Assembly: GCA_013407085.1 (NCBI GenBank)
Contig: JACCGJ010000239.1
Span: forward strand, 65,580 to 129,579
DNA length: 64,000 nt
Source: Atriophallophorus winterbourni
Taxonomy: Eukaryota > Platyhelminthes > Trematoda > Plagiorchiida > Microphallidae
Direction: 5' to 3'
A program made the position numbers and the translations under genes. Positions 1-13,100 of this stretch are shown here, one piece after another; the first letter of the stretch is position 1, and every line of letters begins with the position of its first letter. Below the pieces are notes generated by a model that saw only the letters and a program-made list of their open reading frames with translations, was not told where the DNA came from and did no database searches.

Positions 1-100
1 TATGTATGAAAATACGGCGTATCCAGACAAAGTGCCGCACAGCAATAAACTGCAAGTGGGCCAAGATACTGTCAGATTGCCCTCTGGGCAGATTTCACGA
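1..100 (+). repeat. SINE-A fragment (5' part)
   Basis: Diverged 5' half of the window's commonest repeat, here called SINE-A. The shared blocks are TATGTATGAAA, AAAGTGCCGCACAG and AAGATACTGTCAG. It loses similarity to the consensus after about position 100. Confidence 0.7.
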
Positions 101-472
101 CTCATGGGTTTCATAATCGGGCCAAAACGAGTGACTAATTTCATGCTTACCTCGCGGGAATGAAGGCTTTTGGTGTTGTCCTGAAGCCGGTCGAAATCGG
201 TTCCAGTGACAGCATGTGAATGAAGTGATTGCACCCGGATGACTTGATCATGTAGCATGGTTACAAACTTCGGTGACGAGAAATGTTGGTTAGGCGTTGA
301 TACCCTGTGTTATTGCTGCTTATGCTCGCGTCTGTTTAGCTAAAGTTGTTCGAAGCGATGTGATTTGCATTCTCAAGCGGGCGCTTCCTGTTTAACCGTT
401 CCGAAATTTGTTGTAAAATGGTCAGAGTACGTTTTACAGTCTCATCTAAGTATCGTATACATGAAACACTAT

Positions 473-690
473 ATGTATGAAAGCGCAAGACTGATCCATG
501 TAAAGTGCCGTACAATCATGGAAGGCACGCTGGTTGACATACTGCCGACATGCCCAGGCCTGGACAGATTTGAGAACCCAAATAGAAATGACAGTGAGAC
601 TCCAGCGGGATTCAGCATGCAGCTCACTAACGGTAACAAATAAAGTTAGCACGGTGTTAGCCGCACAACACAGAAGTACTGGACATCGTC
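473..690 (+). repeat. SINE-A copy, diverged
   Basis: Nearly full-length but diverged SINE-A, with recognisable head (TATGTATGAAAGCGCAAG), middle (CCCAGGCCTGGACAGAT) and 3' part (GCATGCAGCTCACTAAC, then GTTAGCCGCACA). Several apparent reading frames here are only SINE sequence read through. Confidence 0.8.
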
Positions 691-699
691 AGTCAGTAA

Positions 700-1182
700 C
701 ATCCGTTGCGTTGTTCGTGGGCGCGGTCCTCTATTCGCTCCGTACTCTGATGGCTGAGATTCCAACCCACTGTGTTGAATCCCCAAACTAGATCAGTTAG
801 GTTCGTAAATCCCTCGTAATTTCGCTGGATCTTTCAGGCCTGACATTCTTCCCGGTTTCTTTAACACGAAACTCCTTCGGTAATATCAATTCAAATAGGT
901 TGGGTGCTAAGCTGTCGCAGTTATTTTCCCAAATATTGTTTGTAATCGTTTTACGCCTGAGTATGGTGGGGATATGTGATTCGCACGTTTCTCGAAACGT
1001 GTAACAGCGTTCGATTGAAACTCGAAAGTCTATCCCGGCCCTTGGTTCGGTTCTGTTGTCCAGTAGATTATTTTTCAACTTGCTGCATGATTTCGCCTCA
1101 ACGTAAATCAGTAATTTGCGGCTGGTGATTCCAATCTTATTCAGGTAAAGCTTCTTTCGTTACGTGAAGCTGTCTTCGTTTA
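700..1182. other. Unassigned stretch
   Basis: No gene or known repeat recognised. A 93-codon frame on the minus strand (1078 to 797) has a block (ICDSL/NCDSL..P.LF) that resembles a minus-strand frame at 16314-16541. The two may be remnants of one old repeat; coding function is not supported. Confidence 0.3.
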
Positions 1183-1385
1183 ATATGTATGAAGTTGTAA
1201 GCTTGATCCAGGCAATGAGCCGCATAGTTATAGACTGCATGTGGGCTAAGAAACTATCAAGTTGCTCGGTCCTCGACAGATATATCTAAATAAAAATGGT
1301 TAACTGTCCAGCTTGTCTCCGCATGCAGCTAAGTAACGGTGGCATGATGTTAGCTGAACAGCACTGAAGTACTACACGATTGCGC
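1183..1385 (+). repeat. SINE-A copy, diverged
   Basis: Old SINE-A copy running from TATGTATGAAGTTGTAAGC to the CACGATTGC 3' end, with many substitutions relative to the young copies at 49436 and 56924. Confidence 0.75.
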
Positions 1386-1631
1386 TTAACCTTGGTATTG
1401 AAAGTTAAACGTAGTCGACCGTCTGGGAACGCTGATCAAGCGACTGTAACTATTCCCAGCACAGACCAAAATATTTGAATGTTGTTTATGGTGCAGACAT
1501 TTTTGAGTTTAGCGATAGGTAATCGCTACGCCTGCATACGATGACCGTTGATTGTGCACCACCATTTCCCATACCACTCAAATGATAATCGAGCGTCGTA
1601 TCCCCACTTTCCATCAGTTCCCCGTCTACGC

Positions 1632-1856
1632 ACGAATGTGCAATCGTGCAGCATTTCTGTGCTGTACGGCTAACATCGTGCTAAATTGATTGGCCAACGG
1701 TAGTGAGCTGCATGCTGAGACACGCTGGAGTCTCACTACCATTTCTATTTCCCCTCTCATATCTGTCTAGGCCTGGGCAACCTGACAGTATGTTAGCACA
1801 CGTGCAGTCTATGACTGTACGGCACTGCCTGGATCAGGCTTGTGATTTCATACCAT
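1632..1856 (-). repeat. SINE-A copy
   Basis: Full-length SINE-A in reverse orientation, from the 3' end (TGTGCAATCGTGCAGCATT) to the 5' head (GGCTTGTGATTTCATACC). The internal inverted repeat of the family is nearly intact. The stretch 1386-1631 beside it holds nothing I recognise. Confidence 0.85.
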
Positions 1857-1974
1857 ACCCGGTCTACTGTGACATCTTAACCCCGTAAGTAGTCACAAAG
1901 TTTGACATTTCGAGCCACTGTTGGATAAAGCTGTCGCGACTAATTGCATGTGCTCTTGCACTTGTTGGTCATGT

Positions 1975-2099
1975 TAAACCCGTGGGCATAAACAAAAATA
2001 CCCGTTTTTGCATGCACTTCCACTACATACACCCATAGGTTTACCTGTGTGGTCACGTGATTGAACATCAAGAAGTATGGGCTCATTCGAAAACTGTCT
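1975..2099 (-). repeat. Hammerhead-repeat type 2 fragment
   Basis: On the minus strand a TGTATGTAGTGGAAGTGCATGC stretch resembles the segment downstream of the ribozyme in the type 2 units at 50.2-50.6 kb. No ribozyme core is left here. Confidence 0.35.
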
Positions 2100-2171
2100 G
2101 CCTCCAGGGAGGATCTAACTCCCGACCCCTGGTTTACTAGACCAGTGCTCTAGCCACTGAGCTATGGAGAC
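2100..2171 (-). tRNA. tRNA-Thr (anticodon AGU), possibly a pseudogene or SINE-embedded
   Basis: The minus strand folds into a 72-nt cloverleaf: a 7-bp acceptor stem with one G-U pair (GTCTCCA with TGGAGGC), a D arm GCTC/GAGC, an anticodon stem CTGGT/ACCAG around the loop CTAGTAA (anticodon AGT, threonine), and a T arm GGGAG/CTCCC. The T loop reads TTAGATC where TTCRATC is canonical, so the internal B-box is weakened. No CCA is encoded, as expected in a eukaryote. It sits between hammerhead-repeat remnants and may be a tRNA copy carried by a repeat. Confidence 0.7.
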
Positions 2172-2340
2172 GCGTGATTGAATAGGTTGGTCGTGTCAGC
2201 CTTATCCAAAATTTGCTTACAAATCCAAACATCGTTAAGCGTTTCTCCACTGTTTCAAGGCGCGTGGATTCTGCTTGATATGTGCAAACAGCACGGAACC
2301 GGCTGAGGTGTGTGCTTGATGGAAATACATCCAAATTCTG
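2172..2340 (+). repeat. Hammerhead-repeat type 2 remnant
   Basis: It contains the family marker CACTGTTTCAAGG followed by a decayed ribozyme core: TTGATAT where CTGATGA is expected, then GTGC, AAACA, GCAC and GGAA for GAAA. Stem II (GTGC/GCAC) survives although the catalytic boxes are mutated. Confidence 0.6.
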
Positions 2341-2534
2341 ATTTTTTTATCTAAGTGGTGTTTTATAAACATTAGTACTGGTACTCCCAAGCAAACTGGG
2401 TTGTTTAAAGTTTCGTTTGTAATGTTCATTTTCATGAACGTTTAGTTTTGATACCAAAGTTTTTTTCCACTGCTGCGGAATCTTGCAATTGCTTTGGACG
2501 GTTGTCTTTGTATCCTTGGCACCATCCATCTCGG

Positions 2535-2554
2535 CGTTTTTCCTCTTTCCACAG
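2535..2554 (+). promoter_or_regulatory. Splice acceptor directly at the DDX11 start codon; candidate trans-splice site
   Basis: A pyrimidine-rich tract ending in CCACAG abuts the ATG at 2555. It is either the 3' end of a 5'-UTR intron or a spliced-leader trans-splice acceptor. Upstream in-frame codons from 2483 would have to read through the acceptor, and their protein has no similarity to DDX11, so the start at 2555 is preferred. Confidence 0.6.
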
Positions 2555-4195
2555 ATGGACCTCTTTTACTCCGATCTCGATGGTGACGCTATTTTGGACG
2601 AAGTGGATCTCACCAGTCTCCAAAAGCCAGACAACAATTCGCATACTGGTTCAATTGTAGATCATTTACTTATTGAAACCCCATTAGACATCCCCAGTGA
2701 TTTCCCTGACTTTCCTTATTCCAAACCGTATCCCCAGCAGTTGGATCTCATGAAAGCGATCTATGCTGCGGCAGATGCTGGTCATAGCGGTTTGTTCGAA
2801 AGTCCAACTGGTACTGGGAAGTCGCTAAGCTTTCTGACCGCCTCACTGCGTTGGTTGTTGGACAAAAATGCCCAAATACGCCCACGATTAAAGACTCTGG
2901 TTGACACTTTAGCTCATCCGATTTCGCCGTGTTCATCTGCTGAGAAGGACGACTGGATTTCTGCGTTTGAACAAAACAGGCGCATGAAACAGATTCTTGA
3001 ACCCGAGATCGAACGCCTCTCCGATATTTGCAGTTGCTTAGATACAATCAATCAGGTCAAAAGTTCAGTGAAAGTACTTGACTTTACTTCACCCTCAGAA
3101 GACGCCAACGTCCCGTCTCAGCCCGTAACAAGTTTGGTAGAACCGGAGGACATCACGGATGAATTTAGCACCGCTCACTTCGAGGAAGAATTAGACGCTT
3201 CGACTGACCAAGAAAATCCTAATATAATGCGTATCATCTATTGCAGTCGTACACATTCTCAACTAAGCCAAATACTGGCGGAGCTGCAAAAGTGTCCTTC
3301 ACTGAAGGATCAAGTAACCGTCGTTCAATTGTCCTCGCGGCATTTGTTGTGCACAAACAAAAAAGTTTACTCCTTGTCCAACCCAGATGCCATAAATGAT
3401 GCTTGTTTAGAATTGGCCAAATCCAACAGTCGCTGTCCGATACGAAATAAACAATCTGTCTCTCGCCTCTCAGAGTTCATTTTGTCTGGACACTCAGCGT
3501 TGCATATTGCATCTTCTGTCAGGAATCATCAATATGACGACGTGTTTGAATCATCATTGGCAAAAAACTTGCGCGAACTCTCCAATGATTCAGTCGCACG
3601 ACACCTAGGTTGCCCGTATTACGCCAGTCGTCAAAGTATTCCCTTGGCTCAACTAGTCCTCATACCATTCCCCACTTTATTGCAACGGAACACACGAACA
3701 TCTTCTGGCATCCATCTGCGAAATTCGGTCGTCATTATCGATGAGGCGCACAACCTTCTCGAGGCCACCACAAACTGTTTATCGGTCTGTTTGGAGCTAC
3801 GGGATCTCAAGTGTGTTCTCGCCGTACTTCGTGCGTATCAACAACAATACTGTGCTCGGTTTTCTTCGCTTGTTTCCCTGCGACTTCGTCAGTTAATACA
3901 TTTCACGAGTAGCTTACTCACGTTACTGACTCGCTTGACAGGTACTATTGGTCAAGTTATGAGTATCAATAAATTTTTAACCGAATCCGGCTTGGACAAT
4001 ATCAGCACACATGAATTAGTACATTGTTTACATCGCCCGCACTTCCTCCGAAAGCTGGTCGGTTTTGCGAATTGGTTAGTCAAACGAAAAGTGGAAAAAG
4101 TTGATATGCCTATTGACAATGGCGCGAAACGATTCAATACCATTTTGGCAGGCATGAAAAGAAAACACGAACGCACGGAGGATAGTGATAATGCC
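2555..4195 (+). CDS. DDX11: DDX11 exon 1 (residues 1-547)
   Basis: This long exon carries the whole first helicase half: Walker A, the iron-sulfur cluster cysteines and the DEAH box (VVIIDEAHN). It ends in phase 0 at GCC before the donor GTATGT. An acidic insert of roughly 100 residues between motifs I and Ia is poorly conserved, as is usual in this family. The reading frame continues 57 nt past the donor, but that part does not match DDX11. Confidence 0.95.
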
Positions 4196-7100
4196 GTATG
4201 TGCTTTTGTTTTGTTTGCTTATGTATTTTTCGATACAGCTGAGACTAAATAGCCAGCCGATACACTTAGCATTTAACTCATACGAGGGTTGTTTCAGTGT
4301 TTCGAAAACTGTTTCAATTTATTTCACGGAAAATCGTTCGCTTTCACATTTTCTTGTGTGTTTCGATTCCGATATGCGCTCACGTTCCAGTCGATCGATA
4401 AACACCGCCATTCACGCCGCCGTGTAAATTCGGTAGACTTGAGTTTCGATCGATATTGTGTGTCTGTCTCAAAGTGTGCTATATTGTACGTGTGTGTGTG
4501 TGCGTTCAACGTGATGGGCGCCTTTGTGATCGAGCCTTTTGGCACTCGTTTTGCCGTTGTTGCTCACTGAACGGTTTTGTTATTTTTCGTGGTGTGCTGA
4601 TATTTTTGTGTGCGACTGATTGTCATCCATCGATTATCCAATCATTTTTTGGTGTTGATCCATTTCCATGTACTGATTGTATTTGCTCTCGTACCCTAAG
4701 GACACGTGATTTTGATTTCGTTCGAAGTGACGATGACCTTGTCAATGACGATCGATGGAATCTACTCGGGTCAGATCAAACTAGTGGCTTGATCGTGTCT
4801 GATATCACTAGGCTTTGGGTTAGCATCTCCGCTGAGCAATACTTTAGTGTATGTAAACAGTACCAATGGCTACGGCGGATTGATTAAGTTCCTGTACAAA
4901 TGTTTGAGAGCAGAACAGGAGAATACTCAGTAAGGCTTTTAGCCTCATGTGTTTGTATTAAGCAATGCCATTGAGAGATCTTAATCAACCATCATTTCTG
5001 TCATGAAAAAATGAGTTCACATGAGCCTTTTTAACGCCGAACAATCCCCCGCTAATTTCCTCCACAGCTGTCGCTGTTAAAGCAGGATGACACTTCCTCT
5101 ATCCGTCCGGCAGATGCGCTTTCTGATCTGGAAGGAGCCAGTGGCAGTTTGTATAAGTTTCAGTCATTCCTCGAATCTTTGGTCAATCCAGAAGATGATG
5201 CACGCATTCTTGTCACTCCACCGCAAAACAACCATCATTCGAATTCCAGTGATGGTTCTCCAAGTCGCAGTCCTTCGCTGTACTTCACGATTCTGAATCC
5301 TGGCCACTATTTGCAAGGTGAGAGGATCAAATCAATTTATTGATCGTGATATGTTCATTGTACTTTTTTGATCATTATCAACGACATCGGTAGGAACTCC
5401 CAACAGCGTAACTACCACACACTCGCAATAGCAAAGAACGGTGCAATCACTGATTATCACAAAGAGATCAAAAAGCGTCCCTTAGCTCATATGATAGCGA
5501 ACAATGCTTGAACTTTGTAAACTAAAGCACAACGGTCATCCGTGCACAATGGTGATACTAAGGCATCATAAAATTACCCACGGAGTACAGTGTTCTGTAT
5601 AAACAAAATCAGTCATCATCAAGGAAAGCAATCCACCTGGATGCTTAACTGCCCCTCAACCATGACAAAATAAAATTCTTAAAGATAAGGGGTAGGCGGG
5701 ACTCAGACGCGATCTGTAGAAGGTACAACCAAACTCGGTTGAGGTGCCCACACACCGAATGGAACATGCATTCGATCAAGTTTCGTGAACGAGTAGCGCG
5801 ACATCATCACGATATCAACTCGATAAAAGTGGATGCTGCATGCTTGCTCGTGAAACCAGAACGGTTACTTACTTACTTACTTTACTTTTATGCGGCTGGC
5901 TCCACGGGTGGATTCGCCGGCTTAATTGATGTCTCGGATCGCACCAGCCCACGCACGTCGATCGGAGGCGAGGTCGTTGCAGATCGTGATCCAGTCTCGT
6001 TCCCACCTGCGAACTCCGTAGACGGTACGCAGACCCAGGGTGTCTACATCCTCTTTCACAGTTGACAGCCAGGTTTTCACTTTACCACCTTGCCGCCGAC
6101 GCCAGGTGCGAACGGGTTTGGGGTCGAGGACGAGTTTTGGAAGTGCTGTGTCTGTCTTTCGGAGGACGTGGCCAAACCATTGCAGCCTTCGCCGTTGTAT
6201 GTGAGCGGAAAGTGGAGATAGTCCGCTGCAACGCTCTCGTACGGCTGCGTTAGATACTCGGTCAGTATATCGGATTCCCAAGATTACCCTAAGGCATCAA
6301 TGGTCGAACACTTCTAATGTGCGTACATCCTGTGACCTTAAAGGCCATGTCTCGCATCCATAAAGCAGTACAGGGCGGATCGCTGCTTGATAAACACGCG
6401 TCTTAGTTTTTAGGCTGATCCCGGGCTTGCGCCAAAGGGTGCCTTTCAACTGCAAAACGCATTACGAGCACGATCGACCCTTAACTTCACTTCATCTTTC
6501 GCCTGACCATTGGGCAATATACTTGAGCCGAGGTATTTAAAGACTGGAACGTATTCAATCGGACAACCCTGGACGCGAAGTGGCTGGATGCCTGGTGTGT
6601 CGGTATAAAAAATGCCTTGGTCTTAGCTGCGTTTATTTCAGGACCGACTTTCGCGGCAGTGGCACTAATGCGGTCTAAAACGCTTTGCAGCATTTCGGTA
6701 TTGTCGCCCAGAACGACTATATCGTCAGCCCCCGCCGAGCGCTCTGTGTGTCGGCTGAGTTCTACTTGGGAAAAGTTGCTGGTGGTCAGTTTGTAAACGT
6801 GGCTTGAAAAGTCCAGGTTGGCTGGGCGCGCTTACCTGGATGGAACGCAAGAGAAGGAGGTGCCTACACCTGCAACATGCGTTCGTGGGACCTATTACCG
6901 ATGCGCATTTTTATGCAATGGCATGCTTTATTCAGGTGCCCCCTCTCTTGACAATTACAATTGCTCTTTTGCAAACTAATGCAACTGCTAACGAACTGGT
7001 CAAATAAGGTTTCTGATGTGTGATGTACTGATGAATAATTGTTTCTCTACGTTTATGGTCTACTGTTTTTTTTCCGATAAACGTCCGACTGGCAATTTTC

Positions 7101-10100
7101 AAAATGGTATGCTCATACTGCAGTGCTCACATCCCCATCCCTTTATTCATAGATGATATGCGGGTAATCAATTTATGCTTTACAAAACCCACAAAAATGT
7201 ACATCGGGTCGGATGATAAAAATATTAAAATATTGTTAGAGATTATTGTCAAACGTGAAAAGCATACTTTTACTTTTACTTTTGTGCGACTATCTCCTCC
7301 TGGACGATGAGACGGCTTCTATGAAGGTTCTTGGGGATTTGGGTACAAAGCGGCGTCCCCAGAACCATGTGGGCTTCTAGTGATTTCTTGAAAACGCCAA
7401 TGGTTCTAGATTGTGTTCCACAATTGCATATTGCGAACGGAAAATGCATATTTGCGGCAGTTCAACCTGTTATGCTGTTGATAAAGTTTAGATTGGTAAC
7501 CACGAAGATGTGTGTTATGGGAAAGATGTAACAAGCGACTGCAAGGATGATTTGTTTGATTAAGCACTGTTTAAAGGAAGATTAGTGCTCTTCGTTGCCA
7601 TTCTAAGTCTCATTTCGCAAGACGAGTTTTGTCGCTCTGCGCTGTGGAGTTTCTAATAGCAGAATATCTTTTTTCAACCAAGGATCCCATGCCGGTATAG
7701 CATATTCAACATGAGGACGGATGTACGTTGAAATCAATTTGCAGGCAATATTGGGGTCAAACGAACCTAGGACTCTTTTAAGGAGACCCAAGTTGTTTTC
7801 AGCTTTGCCAACAGCGACTCGACATAGCATTGAGTTTCCTAAGTCAGATTGGATAATCACGCCTAAATCTTCTTCGGAGGTGGCGGGTTTAATATTAGTA
7901 CGACCTAGATAATATTATTTGCTCAACTTGCTGTTGAGCGACAATAGGCTGCATTTCGAAGCATCCAGTGGCATTTCGATGTCTAGGCACCAGGTGCAAA
8001 TCATGTCGAGATCCCGTTGCAGCTTCTGCGTGACGGCTGCGGAGTTTATCGTGCGCCAAAGCTTTACGTCATCAGCGAAAATAAGCACCAACGACTGCAC
8101 TATAGTAGGCAAATCGTTTATGTATATATTAATAAAAGCGTTCCGAGGACTGATCCTTGTGGGACACCACGGGCAACTTTAATCGACTCGGATAGTTCAT
8201 TTTTGAACCTCACGTACATCTTACGGGATATCAACCATTCTTTAATCCGTGCATGGAGTTTACCCTGTAGGTGAGTAGTTTCGACGAAAGTATTTCGTGA
8301 TTGACACGATCGAAAGCTTTTGAAAAATCGATATAAATCACATCCACGGAGTTGCCGGCATCCAATAGCTCAGACCAAGCTTATTTTGATAATAGCAAGT
8401 TTGTCAGACAAGATCGTTTTTTTCTGAATCCATGCTGTGCCTCGGTGCTGCAGCTGTCAGAGTTTAAAGACTGTCCACGGGTCGACACTTGCGAGATTAC
8501 TGATGCAAATTGTTGTCAAAAAACGTTTGCAAAATCTTGAAATGATGTCACTAGGCCAATAGCAGAGGCCAGTGGCGGTATTCCCATTTCAACATTCCGG
8601 AGGTCGTTGACGTGTTTGTACAATGCTTTGGGATTCATAACATATTTTTCGACTAGTCTGATTCGGTAGTGTTTTCTGTCATTTCGAATGAGGCAAATAC
8701 AGTAACTTCGCAATAAGGTGTAGTTGCACCAAGTTAGCCCTGACTGATCGTTCAAGTATTTGCACCAGGCCTTGTCACGCTTACACATCCATTTACGAGT
8801 ACTGCTTCTGAGAGGCTTTTTTGAACGCTGTTTGCTGGTTATTATTTTCACGTTCGATGACAAATCAATGAGTTGACTGTAAAAAGTTTCCCAGATTTCC
8901 TTAGCTGATTTGAGTTCAAGGAAATCCCATCGATTTGCAGTAATAAGAGCTCGAAGCAAGTCATGGTTCATGGCCCACGTGCAGTCCTCGACTGTGCGGC
9001 ACTTTGCCTGGATCAGGCTTGTGATTACATACATAGTCCACGGTTGTATATGTTCATTGAGTATCTCCTACTGGTTTGTATTGATTAATATAATCAAATG
9101 TTATGACAACATGATCACTCAATCCGAGTGGAGGTGGATATGAAACAAATTCTATCATGAGTTCTTCGTTTATAAGTATGAGGTCCAGGGTAGATGCGGT
9201 TTGTTCAGATCGAAATCGCGTTGGGTGTAAAGAGGGGTGCAAGTCATTATTTCTTGAAGAAAGCTTTCGAACGAATCGTCACCCGTAATGTGTGTGTCGG
9301 TACATTAAAATTACCGAGGAAAGCCTTCGTGAGTATGGGAGCTTCAATTCAAAACCACTACATGTTTCTGGCTGTTTGCCGTCAGCAGGTGGAGACAGTA
9401 AGGTCAGGTTCAGTGAGCCTTGAAACAGTGGTAAAGTGGTAAACAAAGATATACTTGAATGCCACTGTTAAATAGGATTCTCACAAAGAACCACGAAGTT
9501 CAAATACAAAATCACTAAGTGATTCCTCGCCAAGCGCTCGAGGTGCTTATAAATGACCATTATATTGTGCTCACATCCCCATCCCATACACACCATAACC
9601 GGTTTCGGGCTGTTTGCCTTCATCAGGTGGATACAGTGAGATCAGGTTCAGTGAGCCTTGAAACAGTGTAAGTCAGTAATACTATACTCGAAAACCACTG
9701 CTAGATAGGGTTCTCACAATTAACCACTATGCTCAAATAGAGAATCACAAAGTGACATCAATCATTCTTCGTTCTAGAAGAAGAAGAAGAATGTCTTCGT
9801 TCATGTACACGAATTTTCATCAACATAAATTATTTTCACTACAATATTACGAAAAATGTCAAACAACTTTCCACATCAGATTCCGAAATCGTCAGTTACG
9901 CATGTAACTCTAAAACAGCCTTCGTTTGGTTAACCTTACAGCGAACCAGGTGAGGGACAATAGCATTTCCCAACTCTTCCGTTCGTGCACACGGATTGAA
10001 ATATTGGCTTCGCGTGGAGCAGAATGATTTGCAGACAATGAGGGCTGTGTGCAGTGTATGTGCACCATCTGATCAAATGACTTTGATTAGTCACGATAGA

Positions 10101-13100
10101 CGACCGTGTCTCGAATTCAATCTGCGGATACACTGCTCACTCTTGAAATAACCTTGATACCTTTTCTGATTAGCCGAAAATCCTTGTCCAGAAGATTTGG
10201 AACATTATTTGGGATGCGTAGAACAATCCAAGAAAAAAACGAAAAGATTAGATGGGGTGGAGAGAGCGGAGGTGAAGAGCAAAGAACGACTGTCAGCGAA
10301 CTTTCAGGAACTGCGCGTTCACATTCTTGGTCTAGTTCTTCGCTTTCGGTGACTTTTTGAAGACAAGCGTGTTTATTTTCTAGACGTAAAACGACCAACT
10401 CTGGCGAGAGGCAACTTACATTCCTTTCAATTTGAGCCAGTTGATAATCGCGTAGAGTATCACATCCTTTTCTGTTTTACGTTCAGCGCATTAATTTCCG
10501 ATTCTCACCCTCCGACATTAACCAAAACCTGTTTAACCACCTTTGCAAAACTTGTGTTTTCGGGGTCGCATATCGAGTTAAAACACTGTCCAAACCCTAC
10601 ACCTGTTCGTATTCGTTCGACACTGTGCCGTGTAATGAAATGTAAGAATAAGTTACGCACCAGAGATGGAATCCGGTTAAAAACCTGCATTTTGTCTACT
10701 ACATCATAGATTTTATAATCATTGTCATGTAATTTTTAATTCCGTGGTGGCACAGCGAATAAGGCGTCTGTCTTTCAAACCAATGGTTCCGGGGTTCGAA
10801 TGCTACCCAGAAAATGTACTCCACACACTTCGTTGTAAACTAGGTGCCACCATTAGTTGGTGAAATTATATCACCTGCTCAACTTTGCGCTAAATTAACG
10901 GACCCTATTCACCAGCGTTATTGACCCCATTGTCGGATACGAATCAAAATAAATATGGGTTATCTGACTACCGGTGAACATAGGATTTGAAATGGCAATG
11001 CTGACGAGTTACCTACAGAGGAAGGTGCTAGTCTGTAAAAGTTGTTGACCTCCTTTGCTCGATGTTGACCACAAGCACTTGACAGGTTCACATTCTACAG
11101 CGTTTCAGATAAATAAGCAGTCCGATTTGTGAGTGAACATCTCATAGGCAGTACTCGCACAATCGGCGGCAGTTGTGCGCTAACGGCGTATCTGCGATCA
11201 GCAGTCGTGAGTAGTATCTGGTCTTATCTAGCTTGCAGAGGATGCTTTACATAGTGAGCGCTCAAGAGCAAGTTCTTCTCAACTCCATCTGTCCGAAGCA
11301 AACTGGTTTTTAGGCGCCAGTCACTCGCTCTCGCCCCTTCTCATTTTGGTAGTTCCGCCGGGCTCGGGAAGCCACTCGTGCAGTCCAGAAGCTGGACTTG
11401 GTTGTCAGAGGCTATTTGAGACGCGTGCCATATAAGAGCATTTTATAAACAGTGGTAGCTTATCCCCACTGCCACCCCCGGCTATGACAACCTTTGGAAC
11501 CTGTTTTGTGGGTGCTTTTACTGCACGTATCACATTCTGCTAGCTCACAAAATCAACTCTGTGTACGCAAAATCAATAGCTCGACAACGCAGCCCTCACT
11601 CACCAAATCCGCAACTATTCTCAATTTATCCTCTCAATTTGTAGAAATAATCCGTGAATCCAGGTGTGTTCTACTCACCGGGGGAACCATGCAGCCGTTT
11701 GGCGATCTAAAGGACCAAATTTTTCCAAACTTCAATGACCTCGTGACCTTCACTTGTGATCACGTGATACGCCCGGAACATCAACTTGCCGTTTACCCGG
11801 TAGCAGAATCCGATTCGGGACAAACGCTGGACTTCACGTATCAGGTTTGTGTGTGCATGAAATTTGCATTCGGAATGTGTTGAATTGATAATTAACCTGA
11901 TGCAGAGTGGAGTTTTTTTACGTATCCGTTGTCTTTTTGTGCGGGCATAAATATTGGCTTCACTACTTAGTTTCCTCATGATGATTCTCGTTTTTTGTCC
12001 ACAAATCATAAACAGTAGATGTCGTGCAAGATATTTTTATTCATCATGTCAGCCCAGTCCGTTGGTGTGAAAGTAAATATCTCTTTTTCGCTGCGCTCGT
12101 CTAATTTTGCTCTACTGAGATACTGCGTCAAGTGACCTTGACCTTGTTGACGCCACGACAAATCGTCTAATAGGTTCTGGTTTTGCCTAGAGCTTTGAGA
12201 CACTCAAGGCTTACTGTAAACCGATTGCTGATAATGCCATGACCATTTGTAGGTGGAATGATACTTACTCATGACCCGTGCTCTGACTATGATCCTTGGT
12301 CTGACGAAGCTTCGGCGCTAGAAGCGAAGCGTTACCTGATCTAACGGATGCATACAAATTTCGTTCAGTTATTATAACCATTGTATTGCTTTGCTCACAT
12401 TATAGTCTTGCTGCCTCCGTCTGATCAGGGATGAGGACATTGTGATTTAGATTGACTCCGCCAACCTTCAAATGATCGATCCACACAGTGAATGTCATTC
12501 AAACGATCAAATAAATAGAAATGAACAATGTTTAGAGTGATCACCTCCCTTACAAAACATCCCATCACCAGTTTCTGGCTGTTTGCCGTCATCAGGTTCA
12601 ACGACGCATGACAGTCCACGAGTTTTCTTACGTTATCGATTTATTGACCTACAAATCACACATGTAGCACACTTCTCATTAGGGTACACACTTGCCTTCT
12701 CTTCTAAATATACTAAACATCACAGATTCATCCACTCTGATCCTTGGACAACGTTCTGCGTTGACATTGCCCTCTCCCGTTTTAACATGGATTTCATCAT
12801 TCGGGACTGACTAGTCACACTTCCCACAAGCAGTGAGAATAGCGTCAGTCATTTGTAAACATACACCCGTCACAACTGGACCATAAAGTAAACGAAATAC
12901 CACCTGGTTCTCAAATTTCGACCGCCGTGGCTTTGCTTGATATGTGAAGACCCTACACAGCTTCAATAGATCAATGCCGGTATATGGAATAGAACTTTCT
13001 AAAATCAGAACAACCAAGCTTATCAACCATAGTATATATATGACTCTCCTTCATCTGAAGTCAACTCGGCTAAGAGGGTTTCTTCATGCGCACATATCAC

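Noticed and set aside
797..1078. 93-codon minus-strand frame as a gene
   Set aside because: A short block also occurs at 16314-16541, which suggests an old repeat; no recognised domain.
2483..2554. In-frame extension of DDX11 upstream to an ATG at 2483
   Set aside because: The 24 extra codons overlap a strong polypyrimidine-AG acceptor and resemble no DDX11 N-terminus.
4456..4887. 143-codon plus-strand frame
   Set aside because: It lies inside DDX11 intron 1, is rich in Cys and Val from GT-rich sequence and has no domain pattern.
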